A stretch of 58,477 nt of DNA from Lentisphaerae bacterium GWF2_44_16 (GCA_001803225.1 MHBF01000204.1:1-58477); one strand, 5' to 3'; shown: positions 24,401 to 33,431, numbered from the stretch's first letter. Notes: generated from the letters alone by a model not told the origin. Translations and numbers: made by a program.

Positions 24401-26709
24401 CAATCAAAATGCTTCACTCCTAATTCGAAAGCAGCGGCAATATTTTCACCGGCGGCAAAGAGGGAATTACGTCCATCCGGCTGCGAAGGAGGAGAAAAAG
24501 CTGACGGATGCCTGCCGAGAAATTCACTTTTAGAACATGCAAACATCTTGAGGGTCGCTTCATTGCAATCCGTAAAACCTTTATAGTCAAGCAGCATTAC
24601 CGCATCACTGGTGGCTTCATAAAGAGTGCGGTGTTTTTCTTCGCTATCTCTCAGTAATTCCCTCATGCGGTACTCTTCACTGACATCATGAAAAACCAGT
24701 ATCACTCCGAATATATTTCCCTCAGCGTCCCGTATGGGAGCGGCGCTGTCCGCAATTTGATATTCCCTGCCATCCTTCGCGATAAGAGCGGTATGGTTGG
24801 CGAGACCTACAATCTGTCCTGACTCCAAAACGCGTTTCACAGGGTCTTCAGCCGCTTTGCCAGTTTTAAAATTGATAATGTGAAAAACGTCTCTCATAGC
24901 CTGGCCCTCAGCTTCTGCAAATGACCAGCCCGTCAATTTTTCAGCCACAGGGTTCATCCTGATTACCCTGCCCTGATTGTCAGAGGCTATCACTGCATCA
25001 CCTATTGATTCGAGCATAATGGAAAGGTTTTTTTTCTCCTGCTCCAATTCACCGGTGCGTTCATGCACCCGACTTTCGAGCAGAAAATGCCGGTTACGCA
25101 AAACCAGAACAAACGCACCCAGAAGAAAAGTCAGAATAATCCCCGCCGAAAATACGGCTGAAGCTTCAGGAAGCGCGGATGTCAGATAGGAATAAGATGA
25201 GGGGCGATTCAAAAGAACATAGGAGCGTCCGCCGAAAAACAACGGCTGCATACTGATAAATCCGCCACTCCCGAATTCATAACCAGAAGCGCCGGAAAAA
25301 CCTTTCTGCGTTTTTTTCAGATCTGTAATATCGACAATTGATGATTTCAAGTGTTCTTCATAACTGCCCTGAGCTGAAAGAACATTCTTCAGCAGCGCAC
25401 TCATCCTCGTTACTCCGAAAATGAAACCGCACAAAACAGACGGAGAATCATGAAATACAGGCTTAAAATAGAAAATATCATCAAGGTCTTTTCCGAAAAT
25501 TGAATTCCGCGCAGCTACGTCAAGTCCGCTTCGCGCCGCTTTATCAAACGCGTCCCGAAAGACAGGAAGCGAACCCAGATCAAAACCATAAAGGGCCTCA
25601 TAACCAGGTAAAGGACGGACATAGTACATGGGATAATATATATTTCTGCCGACGGCAAGACTTCTTTTTCCTGATTTATCTTTTTCCCATACAGTTATTT
25701 CCCGACCGGCAAAAGAAAAGATTTTTTTCTCAAACATACTTATCTCATCACCGGGAACGCGGAAAATAAATCCGTAGGCTTGAAACGGCAGACGTTCTGG
25801 TACGCTCACATTGCCCGTCCATATTTTGCAGGCAACACTTTCTTCTTTAGAACACATATCAGCGATAAGGGATAAGTTTTCATTTATAAGCGAAAAGACG
25901 CCTCTTATCTTTTCTGCGGACGCTGCTGAAAAATGTTCAAGGCCAGTTTTTTCTTCACGCAACTCAGCTTCAAAGACCAGAAAACTCAGCGCGGCAACAA
26001 TGCAGATGCCGAACAAAACGATAATCCCTGATTCAAGATGACGAAACTTAGGACGCCGTTCATCAGAAAGCCCTTTGCGCCATCGCAGCATACCAAAAGA
26101 AAGCAGAAGAAGTAAGAGCAGAAGAACGGAAAAGCACAAAGATGGCAATGCCGCCATGAAAAGTCCACTTATCCATTCATCAGTCGTTATGTCAAGACCG
26201 ACAAGCATCAGTGCTCTGGAATTCACCGGATCAATAACGGGCGCAAAAGCCCCTACAAAAGAACCATACTCATCCGTATATGGCCCAATCACACAGGATT
26301 TTTCTGTTTTGAAAATATTCAGGATCTCAGGCCTCGGCCTCAGGTAAACAGTACCCGGAGGAGATGCCATGACATCATCTTCCTTGAGATTTTCAGGGCC
26401 GAATATCAACTCGCCGTTCCTCATCCCAAGACTATGGATATTACGCTGCTTTATGCAATGCCCGTAGGCAATCATCTGCTCCCTGATGCGTTCAAAGGCC
26501 GGAGAATTTTTATCATCCGGAGTAAATGAAAGTTTTCTGACCAGCGCGATATCAATGGAAGACGCTATATCAAGGGCCTGCCGTTGAAGCCTGCTCCTTA
26601 TCTCATCATCCCGTTCTCCGCAACGCCAGAGCGTCATAACGCTTCCCAAAAGGCAGACAACAAGAATCGAAATTATCAGGGCAATATGTTCACGGGAAAA
26701 TTTTCTCAT
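21475..26709 (-). CDS. Very large hybrid sensor histidine kinase with five PAS domains and two receiver domains
   Basis: 1744 aa. N-terminus: membrane helix about 8-28, a first extracytoplasmic segment, helices near 185-210 and 225-248, a second extracytoplasmic (CHASE-like) region about 250-515, helix near 520-545. Then about five PAS domains between 560 and 1190; the third and fourth carry Cys clusters (CHKFICP...C and CENC). HisKA holds the phospho-acceptor in MMSHEIRTPMSG; HATPase_c shows GTGLGLSICRKFVEMMGG. Two receiver domains follow (CVDDNKVSL with the Asp in FIDLKMPDMDG; LAEDNEVNQK with MDCQMPGMDG). No output domain is attached, so phosphotransfer to another protein is expected. Signal unknown. 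AGGA precedes the ATG; a candidate promoter lies at 26790-26818. Confidence 0.93.
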   Translation of the reverse strand: MRKFSREHIALIISILVVCLLGSVMTLWRCGERDDEIRSRLQRQALDIASSIDIALVRKLSFTPDDKNSPAFERIREQMIAYGHCIKQRNIHSLGMRNGELIFGPENLKEDDVMASPPGTVYLRPRPEILNIFKTEKSCVIGPYTDEYGSFVGAFAPVIDPVNSRALMLVGLDITTDEWISGLFMAALPSLCFSVLLLLLLLLSFGMLRWRKGLSDERRPKFRHLESGIIVLFGICIVAALSFLVFEAELREEKTGLEHFSAASAEKIRGVFSLINENLSLIADMCSKEESVACKIWTGNVSVPERLPFQAYGFIFRVPGDEISMFEKKIFSFAGREITVWEKDKSGKRSLAVGRNIYYPMYYVRPLPGYEALYGFDLGSLPVFRDAFDKAARSGLDVAARNSIFGKDLDDIFYFKPVFHDSPSVLCGFIFGVTRMSALLKNVLSAQGSYEEHLKSSIVDITDLKKTQKGFSGASGYEFGSGGFISMQPLFFGGRSYVLLNRPSSYSYLTSALPEASAVFSAGIILTFLLGAFVLVLRNRHFLLESRVHERTGELEQEKKNLSIMLESIGDAVIASDNQGRVIRMNPVAEKLTGWSFAEAEGQAMRDVFHIINFKTGKAAEDPVKRVLESGQIVGLANHTALIAKDGREYQIADSAAPIRDAEGNIFGVILVFHDVSEEYRMRELLRDSEEKHRTLYEATSDAVMLLDYKGFTDCNEATLKMFACSKSEFLGRHPSAFSPPSQPDGRNSLFAAGENIAAAFELGVKHFDWMHRRISGEDFFAEVSLTPLVINGQKILQGVVRDVTEKKKAEAALLAGKKELETILHSLQCGVMVIDARTHEIIDVNNAACKMAGASRKQILGNVCHKFICPAEKDSCPISGKGQIVDNSERFLLDIDGRKVPVLKTVTMITLHGRECLLESFVDITALKTAEEKIQEQANLFRTMLDGIPDVIGLQKPDHSIIAYNKKGYEFLGLEQKDVEGRKCFEMIGRGFPCENCATAKALSSGEIETVEKYISERDTWLECRSIPITGKDGRIDIIIEMLRDVSGRKIADAKLAGLLSEMKETEIFLHALLHTIPVPVFYKDSKGFYMGFNKAFLELFDAEEEHLKGKTVYDLNVDRELADRYNEMDMRLFKEAGSQVYEAPVRSAGKNRDVIFYKSTFKNAEGHVIGLVGAAVDITELKKRESELQAAKEKLEKTNVELEYTVLTAERLSSEAQAANVAKSQFLAMMSHEIRTPMSGVIGMAALLMDTRLSDEQREFVETINKCSNSLLHIINDVLEIAKIESGKLDLFEAEFDLREFIEEIAALIAVQSKSKKLELNCFVEPGIPFLVKGDHGRIRQVLVNLLGNAVKFTGKGDISLHIIENSRTAEKLMLEFIVKDSGIGIPLDKQELLFKPFSQIDQSLSRKFEGTGLGLSICRKFVEMMGGKIWVVSECDKGSEFHFTLKLALLPGCDMSETCLSGKPGMHGIDPRGLRILCVDDNKVSLDVLSTILRTWGFVCETADSGKAAVEMLKAVSSKKTPFDMAFIDLKMPDMDGESIMKLISSDKCLAGMKTVAISAFLKQDEMGKLLSGKGFSAYLQKPLKRLSLLNCISNLLIGRNLSPMSSDHGVNHKRARLLKILLAEDNEVNQKVVVSVLEKMGHSVDVAGHGEAAFELFLKNKYDLIFMDCQMPGMDGYETTRKIRALNNEKALNIPIIAMTANVMPEDRNACTRAGMNDFIPKPFKKEMFENAIEKVMKKA

Positions 26710-26789
26710 ATTTTTCCTGTTTGGAAATTTTTATCATTGTCCAAAATACTTTCCAGGAAAGTCAGAAAAAACGACAAGAAAGAACAAGA

Positions 26790-26818
26790 CAAATATAACA
26801 CCGTCCAATCCCTGACAA
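26790..26818 (-). promoter_or_regulatory. Candidate promoter of the hybrid kinase gene
   Basis: Minus strand: -35 TTGTCA (26813-26818) and, 17 nt further, TATTTG (26790-26795); an overlapping TATATT gives a 15-nt spacer. About 80 nt before the start codon. Confidence 0.35.
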
Positions 26819-26884
26819 TCCCCCTTGGCATATAAAGTAATACTCATTTGTGAAAAATAAACAAAACAAAGACAGTTTCCCTGC

Positions 26885-27637
26885 TTATTTTTCCTTTTGA
26901 ATAAACGTCTTCTTAACCTTTCTTTTTCCGGCGGAGGATTTCTCTTTTCGTCTGCGCTTCAGAGACGGCTGATAGAAAAGAAAAACACAAAAACCCCAGC
27001 TGAGAAGAAACGAACAGGAAAAATCGCGGCTTCTTATTTTCATAAACGTAACGATTGCCGGTATGGCCTTTACCGGATCACTTAGAGACGCCTGTCCGAG
27101 CCCGACAACGGTAATAGCCGCCCCTGCAAATGGATTGAACGCGCTGATCAGGATTTTCATGGCCAGTGAAAACGCGCTTATGCCCAGTCCAATCGCGTCT
27201 TTTCCCGTCATAAACCCATAGCCGCTCTTCTCCAGCATAAGCTCCATTTGAAAGGTAGAAAAGCACTCAGGGATTTTTTTGCCGCTAATCTGCGTTTTCA
27301 AAGAAGCAAAAACTACCTGATGATAGTCGGGCATTGCAGCGAAAATTGTGGAAGCCGTGTCTCGATGAAACCAGTTAAACTGTCTTTTGATACTCTCGCT
27401 TTCCGGATCGCAGCGGAGAATATAGCCGCTGGTATAGCGGGCAAGAAAATTTTTATTGTAATAGTAATTGAGGGCATCGGCAAGCTCTCTCTTCTGCCAG
27501 GGAGGAAGGCTGCTCAGTATAAGGTCAAAACGCTTCATGCTTATTTTTCCAATCAGCCCCCAGTAGTATCCCCAGGCAAAGAAAAGACAGAATCCGATAA
27601 TAAGAAACAATGCCAGCTTTATAAAAAACTTTTTCAT
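26885..27637 (-). CDS. Hypothetical membrane protein
   Basis: 250 aa, family not recognised. A hydrophobic N-terminal helix (about 5-28) is followed by a soluble, aromatic-rich stretch with a WFHRDTAS motif, a glycine/alanine-rich hydrophobic segment (about 150-190), another membrane helix near 207-225 (FSCSFLLSWGFCVFLFY), and a strongly basic C-terminus (KRRRKEKSSAGKRKVKK). The topology suggests two to four membrane passes with the basic tail in the cytoplasm. No clear ribosome-binding site is seen at the ATG. It lies upstream of the hybrid kinase on the same strand, separated by about 175 nt that contain a promoter candidate, so co-transcription is uncertain. Confidence 0.7.
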   Translation of the reverse strand: MKKFFIKLALFLIIGFCLFFAWGYYWGLIGKISMKRFDLILSSLPPWQKRELADALNYYYNKNFLARYTSGYILRCDPESESIKRQFNWFHRDTASTIFAAMPDYHQVVFASLKTQISGKKIPECFSTFQMELMLEKSGYGFMTGKDAIGLGISAFSLAMKILISAFNPFAGAAITVVGLGQASLSDPVKAIPAIVTFMKIRSRDFSCSFLLSWGFCVFLFYQPSLKRRRKEKSSAGKRKVKKTFIQKEK

Positions 27638-27758
27638 AGATTTACAGGCAAATCTTTTTTTAATATAAAAACCGTAAACGCTTTTGACTTTCAGGATAAC
27701 GGATTAAAATATATTGCTTTTCAGAATCTGACAAACAAAACAAATGGAGACGAGACAA

Positions 27759-28370
27759 ATGTTTCAAATACTCGCGGCAACAAAAAATAAGCATAAAGTG
27801 GAAGAATATAAGGAACTGCTGGCTGGAAAAGACGTGGAAATATCAAGCCTGCTTGAGTTCCCCGACTGCCCGGACATAGAGGAAGACGGAAGCACGTTCG
27901 AGGAAAACGCGCGGAAAAAAGCGCTTGCCGCTTCTGACTCTACCGAAATGCCGGCCTTTGCCGATGATTCAGGTCTCGAAGTCGCCGCTCTGAACGGAGA
28001 GCCTGGCGTGAAATCCGCACGCTATGCCGGAAAAAACGCAAGCAACGAGGAACGCATTGCGAAACTGCTGGAAAATATGAAAGGCAAAGAAGACAGGCGC
28101 GCCAGATTCGTATGTGTCATAGCAGTCGCGAACAACGGCGAAATCATAGAAACTTTCCGGGGCGAAGTCTCCGGCAAAATCACTGAAGCGCCCAGAGGGA
28201 CAAATGGTTTTGGCTACGACCCGGTATTCATGCCTGACGGCTATGATAAAACTTTCGGAGAGCTCAGTTCTGAAATAAAAAACAAAATCAGCCACAGGGC
28301 AAAAGCCGCGCGCGAAGCCATTGACTACATTGAAACGGAGCTTTCCACTATTGAGGATTTTGATTTATAA
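27759..28370 (+). CDS. rdgB: XTP/dITP diphosphatase (non-canonical purine NTP pyrophosphatase)
   Basis: 203 aa, family length. It hydrolyses XTP, ITP and dITP to the monophosphates, keeping deaminated purines out of DNA and RNA. Visible signatures: ILAATKNKHKVEE at the N-terminus, EEDGSTFEENARKKALA, FADDSGLEVAALNGEPGVKSARYAG, and GFGYDPVFMP. The ATG at 27759 is preferred to one five codons upstream, because GGAG lies 9 nt before it and the family starts this way. Its 3' end overlaps that of the convergent DUF2156 gene by 23 nt. Confidence 0.95.
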   Translation: MFQILAATKNKHKVEEYKELLAGKDVEISSLLEFPDCPDIEEDGSTFEENARKKALAASDSTEMPAFADDSGLEVAALNGEPGVKSARYAGKNASNEERIAKLLENMKGKEDRRARFVCVIAVANNGEIIETFRGEVSGKITEAPRGTNGFGYDPVFMPDGYDKTFGELSSEIKNKISHRAKAAREAIDYIETELSTIEDFDL

Positions 28371-29262
28371 GGGCCTGCGGCATCAGACAGCAGCAGGGAT
28401 AAATCATTTCTGGACGATATGACTGTTTCAGATATTTCAGTCCGGGAAGCCCCATGTCCTGTTCGTTATTGAGATATTTATATCTCTGCTTGAGACAATT
28501 TGCCGCTTCGATGAAAAGCGTCTGAAAAAGTCCCCTGATTTCCCTGTCGAACTTTGTGAAATGCATTACAATGCAATCTTCCGATAATCTGCTGAAAACA
28601 GTAAAAGCGGAAATTTTTCCGTCAATCTCAATGACAAAGCCTTCAAATCCAGCTTCATCAAAGGAGGCGAAAACCTTTTCAATCACAAGTTTTTCCTCAT
28701 CCATCGCCTCAAAATCGGTATCCTTTTTCTGCGCGGCCCATCTCGCCAGAAGTCCAAGGCATTCGGAAACCATGGATTTTTCAAGAGTCAGAAATCTGTA
28801 CGCCGGAAAATGACGGCGGAACCATGATATGAGATTGCGCTGTTTAAGAAAACTGCCGCCCTTCAAAGATGCAAGCGCCTCAAGCGAATATATATATTCA
28901 CTTTCATCTTCCATAGAAAATATACTGAAACCGGCATCACGGTACTCATGCAATGTTTCAGGCCGGATGAACGCGACACATCCACTGCCCCCGGCGGACA
29001 TATAATGCTTAGAGAGACCTTTTATGTAATCGGATGAAACATCATCTCCAAGAGGAACGTATAAAGTATCTTCAGAGCTGTCATGGATGAAAAGCTTATC
29101 GTCATAAATACAGATTTTAATTCCGTAAATTTCGCTCCAGGCATAGAGCCCGCCGAAACTGTACTCGCAGGACTGAGGTCCGTACTTTTCTGTAAACGAA
29201 TTTACAATATCCCTGTCATGAATGGAAACAGGATTGAAACAATTAAGGGATGGGTACTTCAT
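28348..29262 (-). CDS. DUF2156 protein (GNAT-fold, LPG-synthase C-terminal-like)
   Basis: 304 aa, the length of stand-alone DUF2156 proteins (PF09924). The family's C-terminal signature NEQDMGLPGLKYLKQSY is clear, with the preceding FEGFVIEIDGKISAFTVFSR strand pair typical of the GNAT fold. Related domains transfer aminoacyl groups from tRNA to phosphatidylglycerol or other acceptors; a stand-alone form lacks the membrane flippase part, so the acceptor is unknown. The start lies one base after the stop of the spermidine-synthase-like gene, which indicates translational coupling. The 3' end overlaps rdgB on the opposite strand. Confidence 0.88.
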   Translation of the reverse strand: MKYPSLNCFNPVSIHDRDIVNSFTEKYGPQSCEYSFGGLYAWSEIYGIKICIYDDKLFIHDSSEDTLYVPLGDDVSSDYIKGLSKHYMSAGGSGCVAFIRPETLHEYRDAGFSIFSMEDESEYIYSLEALASLKGGSFLKQRNLISWFRRHFPAYRFLTLEKSMVSECLGLLARWAAQKKDTDFEAMDEEKLVIEKVFASFDEAGFEGFVIEIDGKISAFTVFSRLSEDCIVMHFTKFDREIRGLFQTLFIEAANCLKQRYKYLNNEQDMGLPGLKYLKQSYRPEMIYPCCCLMPQALINQNPQ

Positions 29263-29263
29263 A

Positions 29264-30235
29264 TTATTTTTTAAGATAACGGTATCCCAGTTCTTCTTTG
29301 ACTTCTATAAACCTGAAATCGGGAGGGGCCGCAAGTGAAAATACGCCGGTTTCGTTTTCAACGGCCTGCCTTACATATTTCGGCGTACACATAACGCCGG
29401 GCAATGCCTGACCGTCAAGCATCTTGAAATCACCGTTTGTGCATTCCGCCAGGATTTTGTCCGTCTCACGGCAATCCGGAATTACGATAGCTCCGTCGGG
29501 CCTTCCCATTACAAATCCCCATGTCGCGCCAAATGACGGTATATAGGAAGTATAATGCAGAATATTTCCGAAAACCTCTCTCAGCGTATTCGCCAGCCTT
29601 ACATGCAGCATCCCTATTTCAGTAGGGGAAACCGGTCCCGAATGCATCGCGAAAAAACCGCCGGGCTTCAACGCGCTGGCGCATCTTTCAAAGTATTCTT
29701 TAGTGAAAAGCTTTGCGGAAATGCCTTCCTCCACCGGTTCAGTCAGGTCTGAGATTATGATGTCCCACTTCTCGTTTGACTTGTCAAAAAATTCAAAGGC
29801 GTCCCCTATTATAAGTTCCGTCCTGAGGTCTTCAAAAGAGCCTTTCGACATTTCAGGCATGAACTTGCGACAGAGCTCAACGGCCTCCTCGTCGATATCA
29901 ACCATCACAACCCTTTTAACGCTTTTCCACTTCAGGACTTCCCTCACAGTGGCGCCCTCGCCTCCGCCAAGCACAAGAACGCTTTCAGGCGCGCCATGAC
30001 AAATGCATGACGGCTGAACAAGAGGTTCGTGGTAAAGAAATTCATCCGAGGTGCAGGATTGAAGAGAATTATCCAGCAGCAGAATTTTCCCCAGTATACC
30101 GGAATCCAGAATATCAAGCGTCTGAAAACGGGTTTGAGTGTGGGCAAGGACCTTAACAGGGCCGTGTTTAAAAATCCCGTAAGGCGCAATATATTTCAAC
30201 ATTACCAGTTCAGCGGGCAAATTACTTTCGGACAT
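29264..30235 (-). CDS. speE: Spermidine synthase-like polyamine aminopropyltransferase
   Basis: 323 aa from the ATG at 30235, which is 8 nt from AGGAGG; a longer frame to 30310 has no such site. The decarboxylated-SAM binding motif VLVLGGGEGATVREVLKW, the acidic VDIDEEAVELC and the catalytic region IISDLTEPVEEG are present, as is an N-terminal beta-strand domain (QTRFQTLDIL...LLLDNSLQSCTSDEFLYHE). It should transfer an aminopropyl group from decarboxylated SAM to putrescine or another polyamine. The C-terminus is about 30-40 residues longer than E. coli SpeE. No speD is in the window. Operon partner is the DUF2156 gene. Confidence 0.88.
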   Translation of the reverse strand: MSESNLPAELVMLKYIAPYGIFKHGPVKVLAHTQTRFQTLDILDSGILGKILLLDNSLQSCTSDEFLYHEPLVQPSCICHGAPESVLVLGGGEGATVREVLKWKSVKRVVMVDIDEEAVELCRKFMPEMSKGSFEDLRTELIIGDAFEFFDKSNEKWDIIISDLTEPVEEGISAKLFTKEYFERCASALKPGGFFAMHSGPVSPTEIGMLHVRLANTLREVFGNILHYTSYIPSFGATWGFVMGRPDGAIVIPDCRETDKILAECTNGDFKMLDGQALPGVMCTPKYVRQAVENETGVFSLAAPPDFRFIEVKEELGYRYLKK

Positions 30236-30275
30236 CTGAAAAACCTCCTGATTTTTATAATTACGACCATCTTCG

Positions 30276-30304
30276 AATATAACCCGTTTTATCCGTATTT
30301 CCAA
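30276..30304 (-). promoter_or_regulatory. Promoter of the speE-DUF2156 operon
   Basis: Minus strand: -35 TTGGAA (30299-30304), 17-nt spacer, -10 TATATT (30276-30281), about 40 nt before the start codon. Confidence 0.5.
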
Positions 30305-30340
30305 GCCCATGCCACAAGTCAGAATTCAAGATGAATGTTT

Positions 30341-30370
30341 TTTTTGCATATTTTTTGCATATTTATGCAT
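30341..30370 (+). repeat. Helically phased TGCAT repeats upstream of the LacI-type regulator gene
   Basis: TTTTTGCATAT occurs twice in tandem (30341-30351 and 30352-30362), then TTATGCAT (30363-30370). The three TGCAT cores are spaced 11 and 10 nt apart, i.e. on the same face of the helix and each preceded by a T tract. This fits curved DNA or a multi-site operator directly upstream of the promoter. Confidence 0.6.
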
Positions 30371-30377
30371 TGAACTA

Positions 30378-30405
30378 TTGCAATATTCAGATTTTATATT
30401 ATAAT
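30378..30405 (+). promoter_or_regulatory. Promoter of the LacI-type regulator gene (possibly leaderless)
   Basis: -35 TTGCAA (30378-30383), 16-nt spacer, consensus -10 TATAAT (30400-30405). The predicted transcript start falls within a few bases of the start codon at 30413, and there is no convincing ribosome-binding site. Confidence 0.5.
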
Positions 30406-30412
30406 TGAAGCT

Positions 30413-31432
30413 ATGAAAATAAAACTTGAAACCATCGCTAAAAAGTTGAAAATATCCGGAACAACAGTATCCCGGGCGCTGAGAAATCATCCGGGAATCA
30501 GCGATGAAACAAGGACAGCGGTCATAGAAACAGCCAACAGGCTCGGCTATAAAGTATCATATTCGCATAAGGGAAGAAAACTTCACGCTGAAAGCGCATC
30601 CCTGAAAATCATAGCTCTTATATCCGGCAGTCCGAACATTGATAACATGAACCCTATAACCCATGAGATGCTCAAAGGCGTCAGCGACGCGCTGAATATG
30701 TTCAACGGGCAGTTGACAATCGACTTCATCAATGACGAGAGGGCCAATGAAATGTCTTTCCACTCGAAGCTTTCGACCTTTGACGGAGCGATTTTCATAC
30801 ACAGATTTGCCGATACAACCGTAAAAAAAATATCAGAAATAATCCCCTGCGTATCATCAAATTACAGATACGAACTCCCATACGTCGACAGTACGGCCGG
30901 ACAAGATATTGAGCACATGGCTTTTCTGGTGAAATATCTGCATGAGATGGGGCATTCAAATATTGGATATATAGATGTGGAACGTCCGCATCCCAGGGCG
31001 GAAGAGCGTTACATAGGTTTTATAACAGGCTTGCTCAGGCTTGGTATTGCCGCCAACAGGACAGATCTGAATATCATGAACGAAAATTTTCCAGATCAGG
31101 CGTCCAAGTTTTCGTTTGCTCTGAAAAAAATACAACAGAAAAAAGTTACAGCATGGGCCTGCGGCAATGACTATTCAGCATTCAGATTTGCGGAATTCCT
31201 CATTAAAAACGGGATTAAAGTGCCGGACGATGTCTCTATAACAGGTTTCGCCGGACTTTCCTTTCCTAATGAAGACATAAAACTGTGCACATTTAAAATA
31301 CCGTTTGAAGAAATAGGCAGAGAAGCGGCAAAACACCTGGTTGACCGGATAAAACTGCCGGGAAGCCCCGCACGCCAAACGTTAATTGATTGTGAATTCA
31401 TAAAAGGAAATACAGTAAAAAAACTTTCATAA
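30413..31432 (+). CDS. LacI/GalR-family transcriptional regulator
   Basis: 339 aa. The N-terminal 60 residues are a LacI helix-turn-helix (LETIAKKLKISGTTVSRALRNHPGIS, then a hinge), followed by a periplasmic-binding-like sensor domain with the usual HLVDRI, DDVSITGFAGL and GHSNIGYI motifs. It should bind an operator as a dimer and respond to a sugar. It is followed 16 nt later by a FAD oxidoreductase, a pseudopilin and a beta-helix protein on the same strand, which are its probable targets; the repeats at 30341-30370 may be its own operator. The gene lacks a clear ribosome-binding site and its promoter abuts the ATG. Confidence 0.92.
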   Translation: MKIKLETIAKKLKISGTTVSRALRNHPGISDETRTAVIETANRLGYKVSYSHKGRKLHAESASLKIIALISGSPNIDNMNPITHEMLKGVSDALNMFNGQLTIDFINDERANEMSFHSKLSTFDGAIFIHRFADTTVKKISEIIPCVSSNYRYELPYVDSTAGQDIEHMAFLVKYLHEMGHSNIGYIDVERPHPRAEERYIGFITGLLRLGIAANRTDLNIMNENFPDQASKFSFALKKIQQKKVTAWACGNDYSAFRFAEFLIKNGIKVPDDVSITGFAGLSFPNEDIKLCTFKIPFEEIGREAAKHLVDRIKLPGSPARQTLIDCEFIKGNTVKKLS

Positions 31433-31448
31433 TAACAAAGGAAGAACA

Positions 31449-32750
31449 ATGCGGAAAAAAAATTACATATCTGAACCATCACGTGAAATTCCCATAGTTG
31501 AAGAAGATGATGTCATAGTCTGCGGCGGCGGCCCCGCCGGAATATGCGCCGCAATAGCCGCGGCAAGACGCGGACTTAAAACAAGGCTTATCGAATCACA
31601 GGGATGTCTCGGCGGAATATTGACTTCCGGCATGATGTCCAATATAATTGATTACAGCAATAAAAAAGGCATTATCCAGGAAATCATTTCCGGGCTTGAA
31701 AAGATGGGCGCAAAAGGTCCAAGGTGTGTTTTCGATATAGAGTCCGCCAAATATTTCCTTGAAAAAATTTGCATGGAAGCCGGCGTCGCGATAAGGCTTC
31801 ACACAAGCGTTACCGCCGCCATTAAGAATGAAAGAAACATGATTGAAGCAATAGTCACAGAATCAAAATCAGGCAGGGAGGCATGGAAAGCCAAAGTGTT
31901 TATAGATTGTACCGGGGACGGAGATCTGGCGGCCCTCGCCGGATGCGGGTTTGACGTCGGCAGGGAAGAAAACGGAGAAGTCCAACCCATGAGCATGTCC
32001 GCCCTTATCTATGGCACAAAAGCTTCGGATATAGGCGAATTTCTGAGACGCGGAAGCGACAGCGGGCATAAAGATCAGTTGCTGAAAGCACTGGAGAAAA
32101 CAGGAAACAAATCTTCTTACAGCAAACCAACACTCTTCCAGTTGAATGATGAAGCTTTCCTTTTTATGGCAAACCATGAATACAATGTTCCGGCCGATAA
32201 CGCCGAAGCCATAAGCAAAGCTGAAATTTCAGGGCGGGCCGAAATACGGCGCCATATTGAAACCCTCAAAAGTTCAGGGAATGAATGGAAAGACCTGAAA
32301 ATTGGCGCTACGTCTTCATATATCGGCGTCAGGGAAGGAAGAAGAATTCACGGCCTTTACAAAATAACAGTCAAAGATATGGAAGAAGGCAAAGAACATC
32401 CTGACACGGTCTGCAAATCGACATTCAGCGTTGACATCCACTCCACAAATCAGGAAAAACACAAAGGCTACAGCAATGAGGGACACACAGTAAAACCTTA
32501 TGATATTCCTCTGCGGGCACTGATAACAAAAGATGTGAACAATCTCATGACGGCTGGCAGATGCATAAGCGGAGACTTCTATGCGCATGCCAGCTACAGG
32601 GTCGTCGGCAACGCCGCCGCGATGGGTGAAGCCGCCGGATATTGCGCCGCACTCGCCGCAAAAATGAATTGCATGCCCCGGGAAGTGCCATGGACTGAAA
32701 TAGCAAAGATTCTGGATAAAGAGGAGGCAAAGAAATATGCGTCAACATAA
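31449..32750 (+). CDS. FAD-dependent oxidoreductase (PF12831-type)
   Basis: 433 aa. Dinucleotide-binding motif [19 protein letters not shown] (about 23-40), then [14 protein letters not shown]; the second FAD segment [16 protein letters not shown] and the C-terminal [31 protein letters not shown] are typical of the FAD_oxidored family common in saccharolytic PVC and Bacteroidota genomes. No signal peptide, so it is likely cytosolic, oxidising or reducing a sugar or sugar-acid. AAGGAAG precedes the start. Its 3' end overlaps the next gene (pseudopilin) by 14 nt, which implies tight coupling of an oxidoreductase with a pseudopilin. Confidence 0.88.
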   Translation: MRKKNYISEPSREIPIVEEDDVIVCGGGPAGICAAIAAARRGLKTRLIESQGCLGGILTSGMMSNIIDYSNKKGIIQEIISGLEKMGAKGPRCVFDIESAKYFLEKICMEAGVAIRLHTSVTAAIKNERNMIEAIVTESKSGREAWKAKVFIDCTGDGDLAALAGCGFDVGREENGEVQPMSMSALIYGTKASDIGEFLRRGSDSGHKDQLLKALEKTGNKSSYSKPTLFQLNDEAFLFMANHEYNVPADNAEAISKAEISGRAEIRRHIETLKSSGNEWKDLKIGATSSYIGVREGRRIHGLYKITVKDMEEGKEHPDTVCKSTFSVDIHSTNQEKHKGYSNEGHTVKPYDIPLRALITKDVNNLMTAGRCISGDFYAHASYRVVGNAAAMGEAAGYCAALAAKMNCMPREVPWTEIAKILDKEEAKKYAST

Positions 32751-33411
32751 TATCAAAAGGCTTTTCACACTTATCGAGCTCCTCATTGTGATAGCGATAA
32801 TAGCTATACTTGCGGGAATGCTGCTTCCGGCACTGAGCAGGGCAAAAGATAAGACAAAGGCCATCGTATGCGCGTCGAACCTCAAACAATGCGGACAGCT
32901 TCTCAACCAGTACGCGGACGATGCCAATAATATCTTTCCTTCCTGTATCAACACAATAGGGGGAAACACTTTCAACTGGGCGGAATCCTTATATTATAAC
33001 GATTATATCAAAACGCCTGTCGTTGGCAGGCCGTCCATATTCGTCTGTCAGTCTTACGGGCCGCATGTATGGAAAAATGATAATCAGATGTACGGCATGT
33101 GGGTCGGAGACGCGGAGCATGGAGTCCCCAGTACCTATACGGCATCAAGCGACCGTTATATGCTTGTACGGCATAAAATTGAAAATGACCGTGGGTTTCT
33201 GGCTGACAGCACAAGGGCGGAATATCAGGAATCAATCCAGCAGTCTCTCATGCTCACAAACGGGACAGGGGTATTTGTTGACAACACATCCGCAAGAGTA
33301 ATACACCTGAGGCATGCACGCACTGCAAACTGCCTCTACGTTGACGGACATGTCTCGGCAAGAGACGCGAATTGGGTAACTAATGACGCACGTTATAACT
33401 GGAAATATTAA
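32737..33411 (+). CDS. Orphan pseudopilin (H-X9-DG family), overlapped with FAD oxidoreductase gene
   Basis: 224 aa. N-terminal prepilin segment [20 protein letters not shown], then [23 protein letters not shown]; the processing-associated H-X9-DG signature is exact ([12 protein letters not shown]). The residue before the Phe is Leu, not Gly. GGAGG inside the previous gene lies 9 nt before the ATG. The C-terminal globular part is Trp/Tyr/Asn-rich, as expected for an exported surface domain. The protein is in the middle of a LacI-controlled set, between a FAD oxidoreductase and a secreted beta-helix protein. Function unknown; likely a minor pseudopilin used with a shared secretion apparatus encoded elsewhere (inference). 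Confidence 0.88.
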   Translation: MRQHNIKRLFTLIELLIVIAIIAILAGMLLPALSRAKDKTKAIVCASNLKQCGQLLNQYADDANNIFPSCINTIGGNTFNWAESLYYNDYIKTPVVGRPSIFVCQSYGPHVWKNDNQMYGMWVGDAEHGVPSTYTASSDRYMLVRHKIENDRGFLADSTRAEYQESIQQSLMLTNGTGVFVDNTSARVIHLRHARTANCLYVDGHVSARDANWVTNDARYNWKY

Positions 33412-33431
33412 CATAAAGAAAGGTTACTGAA

